64,000 nt of DNA from Algoriphagus aquaeductus (GTDB lineage Bacteria; Bacteroidota; Bacteroidia; Cytophagales; Cyclobacteriaceae): positions 62,001 to 126,000 of the forward strand of contig NZ_QKTX01000011.1 in NCBI RefSeq assembly GCF_003253485.1, written 5' to 3'. Position numbers and translations under genes: made by a program. The notes beneath the pieces were generated by a model. The model did no database searches and had not been told where the DNA came from. It saw only the letters and a list, made by a program, of their open reading frames with translations. Positions 49,209-57,569 of this stretch are shown one piece after another. Within the stretch, counting starts at the first letter, position 1; every line of letters starts with the position of its first letter.

Positions 49209-49216
49209 TATCTTTG
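49209..49216 (+). promoter_or_regulatory. -7 box for gltX
   Basis: TATCTTTG matches TAnnTTTG exactly and is identical to the rpsP box; it lies 64 nt before the gltX ATG. The rest of the 249-bp gap (49032-49280) holds no gene; GGGATTAATCCC (49180-49191) is a small palindrome in it. Confidence 0.5.
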
Positions 49217-49280
49217 CGCCCTGATTTGGACTAAACCAAGACCCGTTTTTCGGGGTTTCAAGCTCAGATACTGACCTCCC

Positions 49281-50819
49281 ATGACTAGAGAAGTTCGCGT
49301 ACGATTTGCTCCATCCCCTACCGGCGCCCTGCATATCGGCGGTGTCCGCACTGCCTTATACAATTATCTTTTTGCCCGCAAAATGGGCGGAAAATTTCTC
49401 CTGCGCATCGAAGACACCGACCAAACCCGCTTTGTGCCCGGTGCAGAAGACTACATCCGTGAGTCACTCGATTGGTTGGGAATCACTCCTGACGAAAGCC
49501 CTTGGAAACCCGGCAGTGTAGCTCCTTACCGCCAATCGGAGCGCAAGGAAATGTACATGCAGTATGCTTTGGATCTGGTAAATAAAGGCCATGCCTACTA
49601 TGCATTTGACACCGCAGAGGAATTGGAAGCCATGCGTGAGCGACTCACTGCTGCCCGTGTGGTGCAGCCACAGTACAATAGCATCACCCGCACGCAAATG
49701 AAAAATTCCCTCACCCTCTCCAAGGATGAGGCAGCAACCCGACTCGCTTCGGGTGATCCCTACGTGATTCGGATCAAAATCCCGCTAAAGGAGGATGTAC
49801 GTTTGAATGACATGATCCGCGGATGGGTATTGGTGCACTCGAGCACCTTGGACGACAAAGTGCTGATGAAGTCGGACGGCATGCCTACCTATCACCTGGC
49901 CAATATCGTGGACGATCACTTGATGGGCATCACTCACGTCATCCGTGGGGAAGAATGGTTGCCTTCCGCTCCACTCCACGTGCTGTTGTATAAGTTTTTC
50001 GGATGGGAGGATACCATGCCGCAGTTTGCCCACTTACCGCTCTTGCTCAAGCCTGATGGCAATGGCAAGCTTTCCAAGCGAGACGGAGATAAGCTCGGTT
50101 TTCCGGTATTCCCTTTGAATTGGACTGATCCTTTTACTCAGGAGAAAGCCTCAGGCTTCCGTGAGCAGGGCTATTTGCCGGATGCATTTTTGAATTTTCT
50201 AGTCTTCTTGGGTTGGAATCCCGGCGACGAGCGAGAGATTTTCTCTCTGGAAGAACTTGTGGAGGCTTTCAGTATTGAACGGATTGGCAAGGCTGGTACC
50301 AAATTTGACATCGCCAAAGCCAAGTGGTACAATGAGCAATACATTCGTACAAAACCCAACGAGGAGTTGGCTCAATTCCTGATTGCCAATGCAAAAGCCG
50401 ATGGCATCACGATCCCTCAGGAAAAAGCCCTGGCTATCATCAGTCTACTTAAGGATCGGGTGACTTTCCCTTCTGATTTCTGGAGAGACAGTCAATTCAT
50501 CATGACGGCCCCCAAGGACTTTGACCAAGAGGTGGCTTCCAAAAAATGGAATGCCGATGCAGGCAAACTCCTGACTGCCTATGCGGCAGCTTTGGATACG
50601 TTTCATGGTCCATTTGAAGCCGGAGACGCTAAGATGCTATTGGAAAAAACAGCCGAATCCGAAGGGATTAAACTTGGAAAAGTGATGCAGGCCGTTCGTT
50701 TGGCTATCACAGGCATGGGGGCAGGACCCGATTTGATGCAGGTTTTTGCTATTTTAGGGTCTGCTGAGGTAGCGAAAAGAATCCGATATGCATTAACCAC
50801 ACTAACAGTCGTAAGCTAA
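49281..50819 (+). CDS. gltX: Glutamate--tRNA ligase
   Basis: The enzyme charges tRNA-Glu. The 512-aa class I synthetase has the HIGH-type motif in FAPSPTGALHIGG (His18-Gly21) and the KMSKS-type motif KLSKR at 263-267 in GNGKLSKRDGDKLG. LRIEDTDQTRFVPGAE is the typical GluRS/GlnRS segment. The C-terminal anticodon-binding part ends with MQAVRLAITGMGAGPDLMQVF. It is followed after 1 nt by a small Lys-rich gene. Confidence 0.97.
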   Translation: MTREVRVRFAPSPTGALHIGGVRTALYNYLFARKMGGKFLLRIEDTDQTRFVPGAEDYIRESLDWLGITPDESPWKPGSVAPYRQSERKEMYMQYALDLVNKGHAYYAFDTAEELEAMRERLTAARVVQPQYNSITRTQMKNSLTLSKDEAATRLASGDPYVIRIKIPLKEDVRLNDMIRGWVLVHSSTLDDKVLMKSDGMPTYHLANIVDDHLMGITHVIRGEEWLPSAPLHVLLYKFFGWEDTMPQFAHLPLLLKPDGNGKLSKRDGDKLGFPVFPLNWTDPFTQEKASGFREQGYLPDAFLNFLVFLGWNPGDEREIFSLEELVEAFSIERIGKAGTKFDIAKAKWYNEQYIRTKPNEELAQFLIANAKADGITIPQEKALAIISLLKDRVTFPSDFWRDSQFIMTAPKDFDQEVASKKWNADAGKLLTAYAAALDTFHGPFEAGDAKMLLEKTAESEGIKLGKVMQAVRLAITGMGAGPDLMQVFAILGSAEVAKRIRYALTTLTVVS

Positions 50820-50820
50820 G

Positions 50821-51006
50821 ATGAGCAAGAAAAAGAAAAAAGAAGAAGATCCTAAGGTTCATGAAGAGCTCAAAGGCTTCAAGATGGAGATCAACTCCTT
50901 CGGAGAGATTTCATCCTCCTTTTCCATCGACAAAATCAACGAGTTTCTCAACAAAAATGTAGAGGACAAAAAGCTCAAGGATCGGGACGATTCTAAATCA
51001 GAATAA
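50821..51006 (+). CDS. Small charged protein downstream of gltX
   Basis: This 61-aa protein has a Lys-rich N-terminus (MSKKKKKEEDPKVHEELKG), a middle GFKMEINSFGEISSSFSID and an acidic/basic C-terminus, with no signal or membrane helix. It starts 1 nt after the gltX stop codon and precedes a clear terminator, so it is co-expressed with gltX. Its regular composition and position suggest a real gene; the function is unknown. Confidence 0.75.
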   Translation: MSKKKKKEEDPKVHEELKGFKMEINSFGEISSSFSIDKINEFLNKNVEDKKLKDRDDSKSE

Positions 51007-51021
51007 TTAACTAATCTTATC

Positions 51022-51044
51022 AGCCCCTTTTGGGGCTTTTTTTA
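51022..51044 (+). terminator. Terminator of the gltX operon
   Basis: AGCCCC (51022-51027), TTTT loop, GGGGCT (51032-51037), followed by TTTTTTT. Confidence 0.9.
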
Positions 51045-51081
51045 TACTTTGCTCTGACAAATTCCAACAACCCAACTCGCT

Positions 51082-51198
51082 GAAATGCCCATGAGTAAAT
51101 GCTTCTCACACAGGGGAATGATTATCCGGGGCATTCTCCCGATGAGAGATCGGGACAGGCTATCTGGCCATTAAAAATCAAATTATAAACAGATGAAA
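51082..51198 (+). repeat. Dispersed leader repeat, copy 3 (117 bp)
   Basis: In this orientation the repeat begins GAAATGCCCATGAG and ends AAAAATCAAATTATAAACAG-ATGAAA; its last A is the first base of the start codon of the plug-domain gene at 51198. It fills almost the whole space between the gltX terminator and that gene, so any promoter for the gene must lie inside it. The third hairpin has one mismatch here compared with copies 1 and 2. Confidence 0.9.
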
Positions 51199-53948
51199 TG
51201 AAGCAGTTTTTTCTCACACTTTTTGCCTTGATCTCCAGTTTGGCATTTGCTTTTCCACAAACAGGCACCATCACCGGTCAAATCAAAGATGCGGAAACCG
51301 GTGAAACCTTGCCTTTCTGTAGTGTCTTTGTCAACAATACCACCCTGTCCACAGTCACGGATATGGAAGGAAAATACATGCTTTCCGGCTTGGAGGCTGG
51401 ACCTTTGGAATTGGGATTTTCCTTCATGGGCTATGTGGCCGAGACCAGAAAATTAACGCTTAATGCCGGAGGTACTTTAACCGTCAATTTGAGTTTGAAA
51501 CCATTCGCGCAGGAGCTTTCCGATGTGGAAATCAAGGCCTCCCGGGACAAAAATTGGGAACGTGATCTTCGTAAATTCCAGAACCTTTTTATCGGAATTG
51601 ATGAGGCAGCCGCCAAAACTACCATCCTCAATCCTTGGGTCATTGACTTTCCGGTAGCTGCTGAGAAAGGCGGTTTTGTCGCCAAAGCAGATCAGCCCAT
51701 CGAGATCGAAAATGTCTTTTTAGGCTATAAAATCACCTTCAACCTCAAAGATTTCTTTGATTCTCCGACCAATTACCGAATCGTGGGGGCAGCAAGATTT
51801 GAAGAAATGAAGCCCGAGTCTGAGATCCAAAAATCTACTTGGGAGAAAAACCGGGCCGATGTGTACCGCAAATCTCCCATGAACATGTTTCGGGCCATGC
51901 TCAAAGGAGCTCACGAGCGGGAGGGCTTTTACCTCTATGGAGACAAAGCTGGAGGTTCTGCCAGCATGAATATGCGCTCAGATATTTTCGCCAATGAACT
52001 CGGCAAATCTGTGGTGCCTTACAAAGCAGATCCTTTGGTCACACCCACTAGTCCGCCGGGTACCTACCTACTCAATCTGAAAGGGAGAATTGAGATCCAT
52101 TACCAAAAAGGCTTTGCCCAAGCCAACACTTACAAGGATGCTCCCTATCCCATTTCATGGCTGGAAGTAACCAAAGGTCAGGTCAAAGTGAAAGAAAACG
52201 GCATGGTGCTCAATCCCGAGGATGTGGTTTTCTCCGGAGATATGGACCGAAAGCGGATTTCCAACCTGCTTCCGCTGGACTATAATGCCGAAAAAGCAAT
52301 TCTGCTTCAGGACTTGGCGAAAACCGCCAAAAACTATCAGGAAAAAATTTATCTCCATACCGACAAACCCTATTATTACGCGGGTGATCAACTTTTTTTC
52401 AAAGGCTACTTTGCCTATGGCAATCCGTATTTGCGTGATGAATTGAGCAAGGTGCTTCATGTAGAGGTAATCAGCGGCGATAGGGATTTGGTGATCGAGA
52501 AAAAGTTTCCGATTCGAGATGGGATTGTGGTCGGGGATTTTTACTTGCCGGATACACTCAGCGGGGAGACCTATTTCCTCCGCGCCTATACCAATTGGAT
52601 GCGAAACTATGGTCCAAATCAGTATTTCATGCAGCCCCTTTCGGTGCTAAATCCATACAAGCGGATTATCAATGAGGAATCTGTCTCTGCCTGGACCAAC
52701 GAGGGAGTGTCCTTGCAGTCCGATAAAATTGTGTTTGGAGTAAGAGAGAAAGTAACCATTACGCTCAAACTGACCGATCCCAAAGGCCGTCCTGCTGCCT
52801 CTACACTCTCAGTGGGTGTGTGGGATGCAGAGCAATTGGTATCCATTCAGCGCTACCCGGAGATGAATCAAAGTTTGAACCTTTCGGGTGTATCAGAGAC
52901 CTTGGGGCTTGATCGTTTTTCCTATCCGGTGGAAAAGCAACTGAGATTCTCCGGTAAGGTAAGTGATGAAAAAGGCAAAGGAGTGGCTGCTGATGTGACC
53001 GCTTTTGTGAATGATTTCCAGGGGATGATCGAATTGCAGTCTAATACGGAGGGAAATTTCAACTTGGATGAAATGGAATTTTATGGGCCTATGCGATTGG
53101 GATTTGCGGCTTCGGATAAGAAAGGAAAGCCTCTGGTCGTGAAAGTGGATGCTCCTTTGAAGGCTCCTGTGGCTTTGCCGACGGATTTTATTTTTCCCCG
53201 AGTGACGACCTTAGCTACACCTATCCGGGGAGTGGAAATACCGGAAGAAGTCACAGAGCAAGATACTAAACCTGCGGAAAAAGCAGGCCGGAAAGCCATT
53301 TATGGCAGTCCTGATTTTATCATCGAGGGAGAAAAATTAACCAAAACAGGCAGTTCGATTGATTTGGTCAATAGCTTGGTGGGAAATATTCCAGGAGCTC
53401 AGGTTACTTTGGTCCCCGGTACCGGCAGGCAAATGATCCGCCTGCGGGGAGGGGCCATGTCGGGAAGCATTTCCATGGAGCCTGTGGTGATGCTGGACGG
53501 GGTGGTCCTGGTGACGGGAGGAGGCACTTCAGTGTCAGATAATATCCGGTCCATCAATCCTTTTGACATAGATCGGGTTGAAGTAGTCTCACGGATGGTA
53601 CCCATGCTGGGTGACCAGGGAAGAAATGGAGTAATTGCTATTTATTTGAAGGATAAATTGAATCCAAATAATGAGCTCTCCGGTCTGGGCATGGTAGAGT
53701 TTATGATCGAAGGGTATCAGCCACCTGGAAATTTTATACCTGTAGACTATGAAAATTCATCCCCTCAAATAGAAAAAGACGATCGACAGACGTTGTATTG
53801 GAATCCTTATTTGGTCACCGATGAAAAGGGAGAATTGATCTTTACGTTTTATTCCAATGATACCACCGGGCCTGTGGTGGTGGAAGTGCGGGGGCTTACC
53901 GTGGCGGGGGAAATCATTCAAGGAACCTTTGTCCTGAATAAGAAGTAA
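51198..53948 (+). CDS. Carboxypeptidase-regulatory-like / MG2 / TonB-plug protein without beta-barrel
   Basis: This is a 916-aa exported protein. A signal peptide (to about residue 21, LAFAFPQ) is followed by a CarboxypepD_reg-like beta-sandwich (GTITGQIKDAETGETLPFCS ... VTDMEGKYMLSGL) to about 105. A Bacteroidota-specific middle with DFFDSPTNYRIVG comes next, then macroglobulin-like MG2 domains starting at IYLHTDKPYYYAGDQLFFKGY, and a C-terminal TonB-plug-like domain (NSLVGNIPGAQVTLV ... MIRLRGGAM, MLDGVVLVTGG, INPFDIDRVEVV, RNGVIAIYLK). No porin barrel follows, so it is not a transporter itself. It starts exactly where repeat copy 3 ends. Confidence 0.88.
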   Translation: MKQFFLTLFALISSLAFAFPQTGTITGQIKDAETGETLPFCSVFVNNTTLSTVTDMEGKYMLSGLEAGPLELGFSFMGYVAETRKLTLNAGGTLTVNLSLKPFAQELSDVEIKASRDKNWERDLRKFQNLFIGIDEAAAKTTILNPWVIDFPVAAEKGGFVAKADQPIEIENVFLGYKITFNLKDFFDSPTNYRIVGAARFEEMKPESEIQKSTWEKNRADVYRKSPMNMFRAMLKGAHEREGFYLYGDKAGGSASMNMRSDIFANELGKSVVPYKADPLVTPTSPPGTYLLNLKGRIEIHYQKGFAQANTYKDAPYPISWLEVTKGQVKVKENGMVLNPEDVVFSGDMDRKRISNLLPLDYNAEKAILLQDLAKTAKNYQEKIYLHTDKPYYYAGDQLFFKGYFAYGNPYLRDELSKVLHVEVISGDRDLVIEKKFPIRDGIVVGDFYLPDTLSGETYFLRAYTNWMRNYGPNQYFMQPLSVLNPYKRIINEESVSAWTNEGVSLQSDKIVFGVREKVTITLKLTDPKGRPAASTLSVGVWDAEQLVSIQRYPEMNQSLNLSGVSETLGLDRFSYPVEKQLRFSGKVSDEKGKGVAADVTAFVNDFQGMIELQSNTEGNFNLDEMEFYGPMRLGFAASDKKGKPLVVKVDAPLKAPVALPTDFIFPRVTTLATPIRGVEIPEEVTEQDTKPAEKAGRKAIYGSPDFIIEGEKLTKTGSSIDLVNSLVGNIPGAQVTLVPGTGRQMIRLRGGAMSGSISMEPVVMLDGVVLVTGGGTSVSDNIRSINPFDIDRVEVVSRMVPMLGDQGRNGVIAIYLKDKLNPNNELSGLGMVEFMIEGYQPPGNFIPVDYENSSPQIEKDDRQTLYWNPYLVTDEKGELIFTFYSNDTTGPVVVEVRGLTVAGEIIQGTFVLNKK

Positions 53949-53981
53949 AACTAAAGGCAGGGAATTCCCTTAATTTTGGTC

Positions 53982-54632
53982 ATGAATAAAATAACATTGC
54001 TGATCGCTTTTTGTCTTTTCCCGTGTTTGGCTTGGGCTCAACTCAGTGTAGGAATCCGTGGAGGATATTCAACCTCCTCTTACAGTTACCAGGCTTCCGC
54101 CGGGACACGAAGTCGGTCTGTGGAAGGAGTTTCTGCTCCTACATTTGCTTTTGTTTTTGAATATTTCGATTCAAAAAATGCAGGGATAGAGCTCAACGTG
54201 CAGCAATTGACCATTGGGTTTAGACAGCTGAATGAAGAAGGCGAGTTAAACCAAACGGAATTCACTTACTTTAAAGTCCCACTCTTGGCTAGCGTGTTTG
54301 CTGGTCGATCGGGAAGATTTCAAATCAAAGCTGGTCCCCATTTGGGCATGCTTCGCTCCGTAAAAGATATCAGTAGAACGTATTCCGGAACCACGCCAAG
54401 GGAACTGCCCACCTTTGGTCAGCCGGGGGATAATCCCAATAAATTGATGTATGGAATCACGGCTGGGGCGGGGATTTCCAAGCTTTTTGGCAAAAGTACC
54501 CTCTCTGCAGAAGCCAGATTTGCCTACGATTTTACCAATCCAGAATCACAGGATCGCGTTTTTGACATGAGTTCAACCAATCTTGAATTTACCTTGGCCT
54601 ATCTTTTCAGAATCAAGGAGCGAAAGGATTAA
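53982..54632 (+). CDS. Outer membrane beta-barrel protein (PorT-like family)
   Basis: This 216-aa protein starts at the ATG 53982 (a TTG 6 nt upstream is in frame) and has a Sec signal (ITLLIAFCLFPCLAWAQ). The mature part shows alternating beta-strands of a small outer-membrane barrel: LSVGIRGGYSTSSYSYQ, FAFVFEYFDSKNAGIELNVQ, YFKVPLLASVF, AGPHLGMLRSV and a final NLEFTLAYLFRI. It resembles the porin-T/OmpW-size barrels common in Bacteroidota. It follows the plug-domain gene after 33 nt, possibly as its partner in the same transcript. Confidence 0.85.
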   Translation: MNKITLLIAFCLFPCLAWAQLSVGIRGGYSTSSYSYQASAGTRSRSVEGVSAPTFAFVFEYFDSKNAGIELNVQQLTIGFRQLNEEGELNQTEFTYFKVPLLASVFAGRSGRFQIKAGPHLGMLRSVKDISRTYSGTTPRELPTFGQPGDNPNKLMYGITAGAGISKLFGKSTLSAEARFAYDFTNPESQDRVFDMSSTNLEFTLAYLFRIKERKD

Positions 54633-54643
54633 TTGCTAACCCG

Positions 54644-54673
54644 TTGGAAGCTTGAAAGGAGTCTTTAACTTTG
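54644..54673 (+). promoter_or_regulatory. Promoter of aroQ
   Basis: TTGG (54644-54647), 18 nt, then TAACTTTG (54666-54673), a good match to the Bacteroidota consensus, 25 nt before the TTG start of aroQ. Confidence 0.65.
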
Positions 54674-54698
54674 AGCATACAGATCAACCTATTTTACC

Positions 54699-55127
54699 TT
54701 GAATATTCAAATCATCAACGGGCCCAATCTCAACCTCTTGGGAAAAAGAGAGCCCGAAATCTACGGCAGTGAATCTTTTGAGGATTACTTTGAGCAACTC
54801 AAAAAACGATTCCCGCAAGTCCATCTTCACTATTTCCAGAGCAATGTAGAAGGTGAACTGATCAATAAAATCCATGAGGTGGGATTCACCTTTGATGCGA
54901 TTCTACTCAATGCCGGAGGATACACGCACACCTCCGTGGCAATCTCTGATGCCATTGCAGGCGTGACCACTCCGACCTTGGAGGTTCACATTTCCAATAT
55001 TTACAAAAGGGAAGAATTTCGCCACAAAAGCATCATTTCCAAATCCTGTGTGGGCATGATCTCCGGCCTAGGCCTCAAAGGATACGAACTTGGAGTGCTC
55101 TATTTTCTCAATTCTCCTGAACTATGA
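54699..55127 (+). CDS. aroQ: 3-dehydroquinate dehydratase (type II)
   Basis: This shikimate-pathway enzyme makes 3-dehydroshikimate from 3-dehydroquinate; the type II fold is a dodecamer. The 142-aa protein shows IINGPNLNLLGKREPEIYG with the flexible-lid Arg and catalytic Tyr, LNAGGYTHTSVAISDAI, and VHISNIYKREEFRHKS with the catalytic His of the VHxSN motif. The start codon is TTG (54699); there is no ATG and the family N-terminus fits exactly. It overlaps the next gene by 4 nt (ATGA). aroC is nearby at 57.6-58.7 kb on the other strand. Confidence 0.96.
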   Translation: MNIQIINGPNLNLLGKREPEIYGSESFEDYFEQLKKRFPQVHLHYFQSNVEGELINKIHEVGFTFDAILLNAGGYTHTSVAISDAIAGVTTPTLEVHISNIYKREEFRHKSIISKSCVGMISGLGLKGYELGVLYFLNSPEL

Positions 55128-56179
55128 TCACATTTGCTCCCGGGCCTTCCAAGGTATATGATGCCTTGCCCCGATACATGCAGGACGCATACATGCAAGG
55201 CATTCTGAGTGCCAATCATCGCAGCGGTGTATTTATGAATCTCTACCAAGAGACCGAGCAGCTGATGCGCGAAAAGCTGCACATGCCTGCTGACTACAAA
55301 TTGCTTTTCACGTCTTCTGCCACCGAAAACTGGGAGATCATCTCGCAGTCTGTCGTGGAAAAGGCCAGCTTCCATATTTATTCTGGATCCTTTGGAAAAA
55401 AATGGCTTGAATTTGCCAAGCATATCATTCCTGCTACTGAAGCCTTAAAAATCGAGGCCAATCAGTCCATTGATGTTCCCAATTTGGCTATAGGAGAAGC
55501 ATTTGACTTGATCGCGGTTACCCAGAATGAGACAGCCAATGCTAGTCAGGTACCTATGTCTGTTCTGAAGGAATTAGAAGAAAAGTATCCCGAAAAAATG
55601 ATTGCCGTGGATACCACTTCGTCGATGGGTGGAATCGAATTGGATTTTTCCTTGGCAGATATCTGGTATGCTTCTGTGCAGAAATGCTTTGGACTTCCAG
55701 CGGGCTTGGGGATTCTGATTGTTTCGCCTAAAGCAATAGAAAAAGCAAAGCGCAAAGGCGAAAAAGGTCGCTACAACAGCCTGAATTTTATACTTGAAAA
55801 TGCAGCAGGCTACCAGACGCATTACACGCCAAATGTATTTGGGATTTACTTATTGAATCGTGTGCTCAAAGATCTGGAGGAAATCCAGAAAGTTGATACC
55901 CGACTCAGAAAGCGTATGTTAAAGCTGGAAACTGCAATCGCAAAATCGCCAAAGTTTCGTCTTTTGGTAGACAATGAGGCTACCCGAAGCACCACAGTTT
56001 TGGCTGTATCAGGTTCAGAAGAATTGATTTCATCTGTAAAAAAAGCTGCTGAAAAAGAAGGGATGCAGTTGGGGAGTGGTTATGGGCCATTGAAGCCCAC
56101 CAGTTTCCGAATCGCCAATTTCCCGGCAATTACCGATGAGGAATTTGACCGCTTGATATCGTTTCTTATAGCCTACTGA
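55124..56179 (+). CDS. Class V aminotransferase (phosphoserine/alanine-glyoxylate type)
   Basis: This is a 351-aa PLP enzyme. ITFAPGPSKVYDALPRYMQD at the N-terminus and LFTSSATENWEII in the cofactor site resemble SerC-type proteins; the PLP Lys is in YASVQKCFGLPAGLGIL, and the Asp contacting the pyridine N in AVDTTSSMGG. The C-terminal YGPLKPTSFRIANFPAITDEE is typical of this branch. It is coupled to aroQ by an ATGA overlap, but the family does not belong to the shikimate pathway, so the pairing may simply be operon packing. Phosphoserine aminotransferase is a reasonable guess, not proven. Confidence 0.85.
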   Translation: MITFAPGPSKVYDALPRYMQDAYMQGILSANHRSGVFMNLYQETEQLMREKLHMPADYKLLFTSSATENWEIISQSVVEKASFHIYSGSFGKKWLEFAKHIIPATEALKIEANQSIDVPNLAIGEAFDLIAVTQNETANASQVPMSVLKELEEKYPEKMIAVDTTSSMGGIELDFSLADIWYASVQKCFGLPAGLGILIVSPKAIEKAKRKGEKGRYNSLNFILENAAGYQTHYTPNVFGIYLLNRVLKDLEEIQKVDTRLRKRMLKLETAIAKSPKFRLLVDNEATRSTTVLAVSGSEELISSVKKAAEKEGMQLGSGYGPLKPTSFRIANFPAITDEEFDRLISFLIAY

Positions 56180-56182
56180 CAA

Positions 56183-56208
56183 AAAAGCCCGGAATCAACC
56201 GGGCTTTT
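56183..56208. terminator. Bidirectional terminator between convergent genes
   Basis: AAAAGCCCGG (56183-56192), AATCAA loop, CCGGGCTTTT (56199-56208). It serves aroQ-aminotransferase (+) and the symporter operon (-). Confidence 0.88.
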
Positions 56209-56213
56209 GATAG

Positions 56214-57557
56214 TTAAGAATTTTCTTGAACCGATTCGTTCGGAGTCAAAGGGTTGCTCTTTCGGATTAATCCATCCGGCAGTTCACCTTCGGTGCTGGC
56301 GACTACGGTAGTGACCACCACGTCTCCGGTAACATTGACCACAGTCCGGAACATATCCAGAATCCGATCTGGGGCCATGATCAGGGCAATCCCTGCTGCA
56401 GGTACCCCAATGGATTCCAACACTACGATCAGCATAATCAAACCTGCTCCAGGAACTCCCGCGGAACCAATTGCTGCCAAGGTAGAGGTCAGGACGATCA
56501 TCACCTGCTGGGAGAAGGTCAAGTCCATTCCCAAAGCCTGAGCGATAAATACCGCAGCGACGCTTTGGTATAAGCTGGTTCCGTTCATGTTGATAGTAGC
56601 GCCTAAAGGCAGAACAAAGCTGGAAATGTTTTCAGATACGCCCAATTCTTCTTCTGAAAGCTTCATGGTGACCGGTAAAGTAGCCGAGCTTGAACTGGTG
56701 GAAAAAGCCAAAAGCTGTGCGGGTCGAATTGCCCTGAAAAAGTCCGCATATTTTACCCGGGTGAAGGATTTTAGAAGAAGTGGATAGATCACCAGCATCA
56801 TAAAGAACAATCCTCCCAATACAATAAGGCTGTATTTAAGTAAAGCCAAAAGCAAAGTGACTGCCGATTCGGGATTGTCGCCTGCAATCTCCACGATCAA
56901 AGAAGCCATCAAGGCAAATACGCCATAGGGGGCTATGATCATGATGTAATTGACAATCTGGATAATCACATCATTCAGGCCGTCAAAAAATGCCACAACG
57001 GGTTCCGCTTTTGACTTTGGGATCTGGAGGAGAGCAATCCCCGCAAGGATGGCAAAGAATACCACCTGCAACATAGCCGCATTATCAGTGGTTGCCTGAA
57101 ATAGGTTTTGAGGCACCATATCGACCAACGGTTGTAAGGGACTTTGATCCTGAAGTTCTGCAGCAGCTTCGGCTCTTTTTCCGGCATCTCCTTCATACAT
57201 GGCCATTAAGCTTTCGCGGGTAGAGTCAGGCAAGCCTTCACCCGGCTCGAAAAGATTGACTAAACCCAAACCGGTACAGATGGCAATAATGGTGGTAATC
57301 AAGAAGGCCATCAGTGTTTTTCCCCCGATCCTACTCAATTTGGAAATGTCACCAAGGTTGGAAACCCCGATAATCAGAGATGCCAAAACGAGTGGCATGG
57401 CGATCATTTTGAGACCGTTGATAAATACTGTACCGACGGGCTTGATGTAGTCAAGTGTAACCCATTTTGGGATTCCAAACTGGATAGCAACCAGCCCAAA
57501 GGCCAATCCCAGCACCAGTCCGATAATGATTTGAGTATGTAGAGGTAATTTTTTCAA
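56214..57557 (-). CDS. Dicarboxylate/amino acid:cation symporter (SLC1/GltP family)
   Basis: This 447-aa inner-membrane transporter uses the elevator mechanism. The serine-rich re-entrant loop HP1 (FSTSSSSATLPVTM), the NMNGTSLYQ sequence of TM7 that binds cation and substrate, and the HP2 region GSAGVPGAGLIMLI are intact; the TM8 segment MAPDRILDMFRTVVNVTGD carries the Asp and Arg/Asn residues that hold the substrate. The start codon is TTG (57555-57557). It follows aroC after 12 nt and ends the batD-aroC-symporter operon. Substrate (glutamate, aspartate or C4-dicarboxylate) undecided. Confidence 0.94.
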   Translation of the reverse strand: MKKLPLHTQIIIGLVLGLAFGLVAIQFGIPKWVTLDYIKPVGTVFINGLKMIAMPLVLASLIIGVSNLGDISKLSRIGGKTLMAFLITTIIAICTGLGLVNLFEPGEGLPDSTRESLMAMYEGDAGKRAEAAAELQDQSPLQPLVDMVPQNLFQATTDNAAMLQVVFFAILAGIALLQIPKSKAEPVVAFFDGLNDVIIQIVNYIMIIAPYGVFALMASLIVEIAGDNPESAVTLLLALLKYSLIVLGGLFFMMLVIYPLLLKSFTRVKYADFFRAIRPAQLLAFSTSSSSATLPVTMKLSEEELGVSENISSFVLPLGATINMNGTSLYQSVAAVFIAQALGMDLTFSQQVMIVLTSTLAAIGSAGVPGAGLIMLIVVLESIGVPAAGIALIMAPDRILDMFRTVVNVTGDVVVTTVVASTEGELPDGLIRKSNPLTPNESVQENS

Positions 57558-57569
57558 AATGAATGGGGT

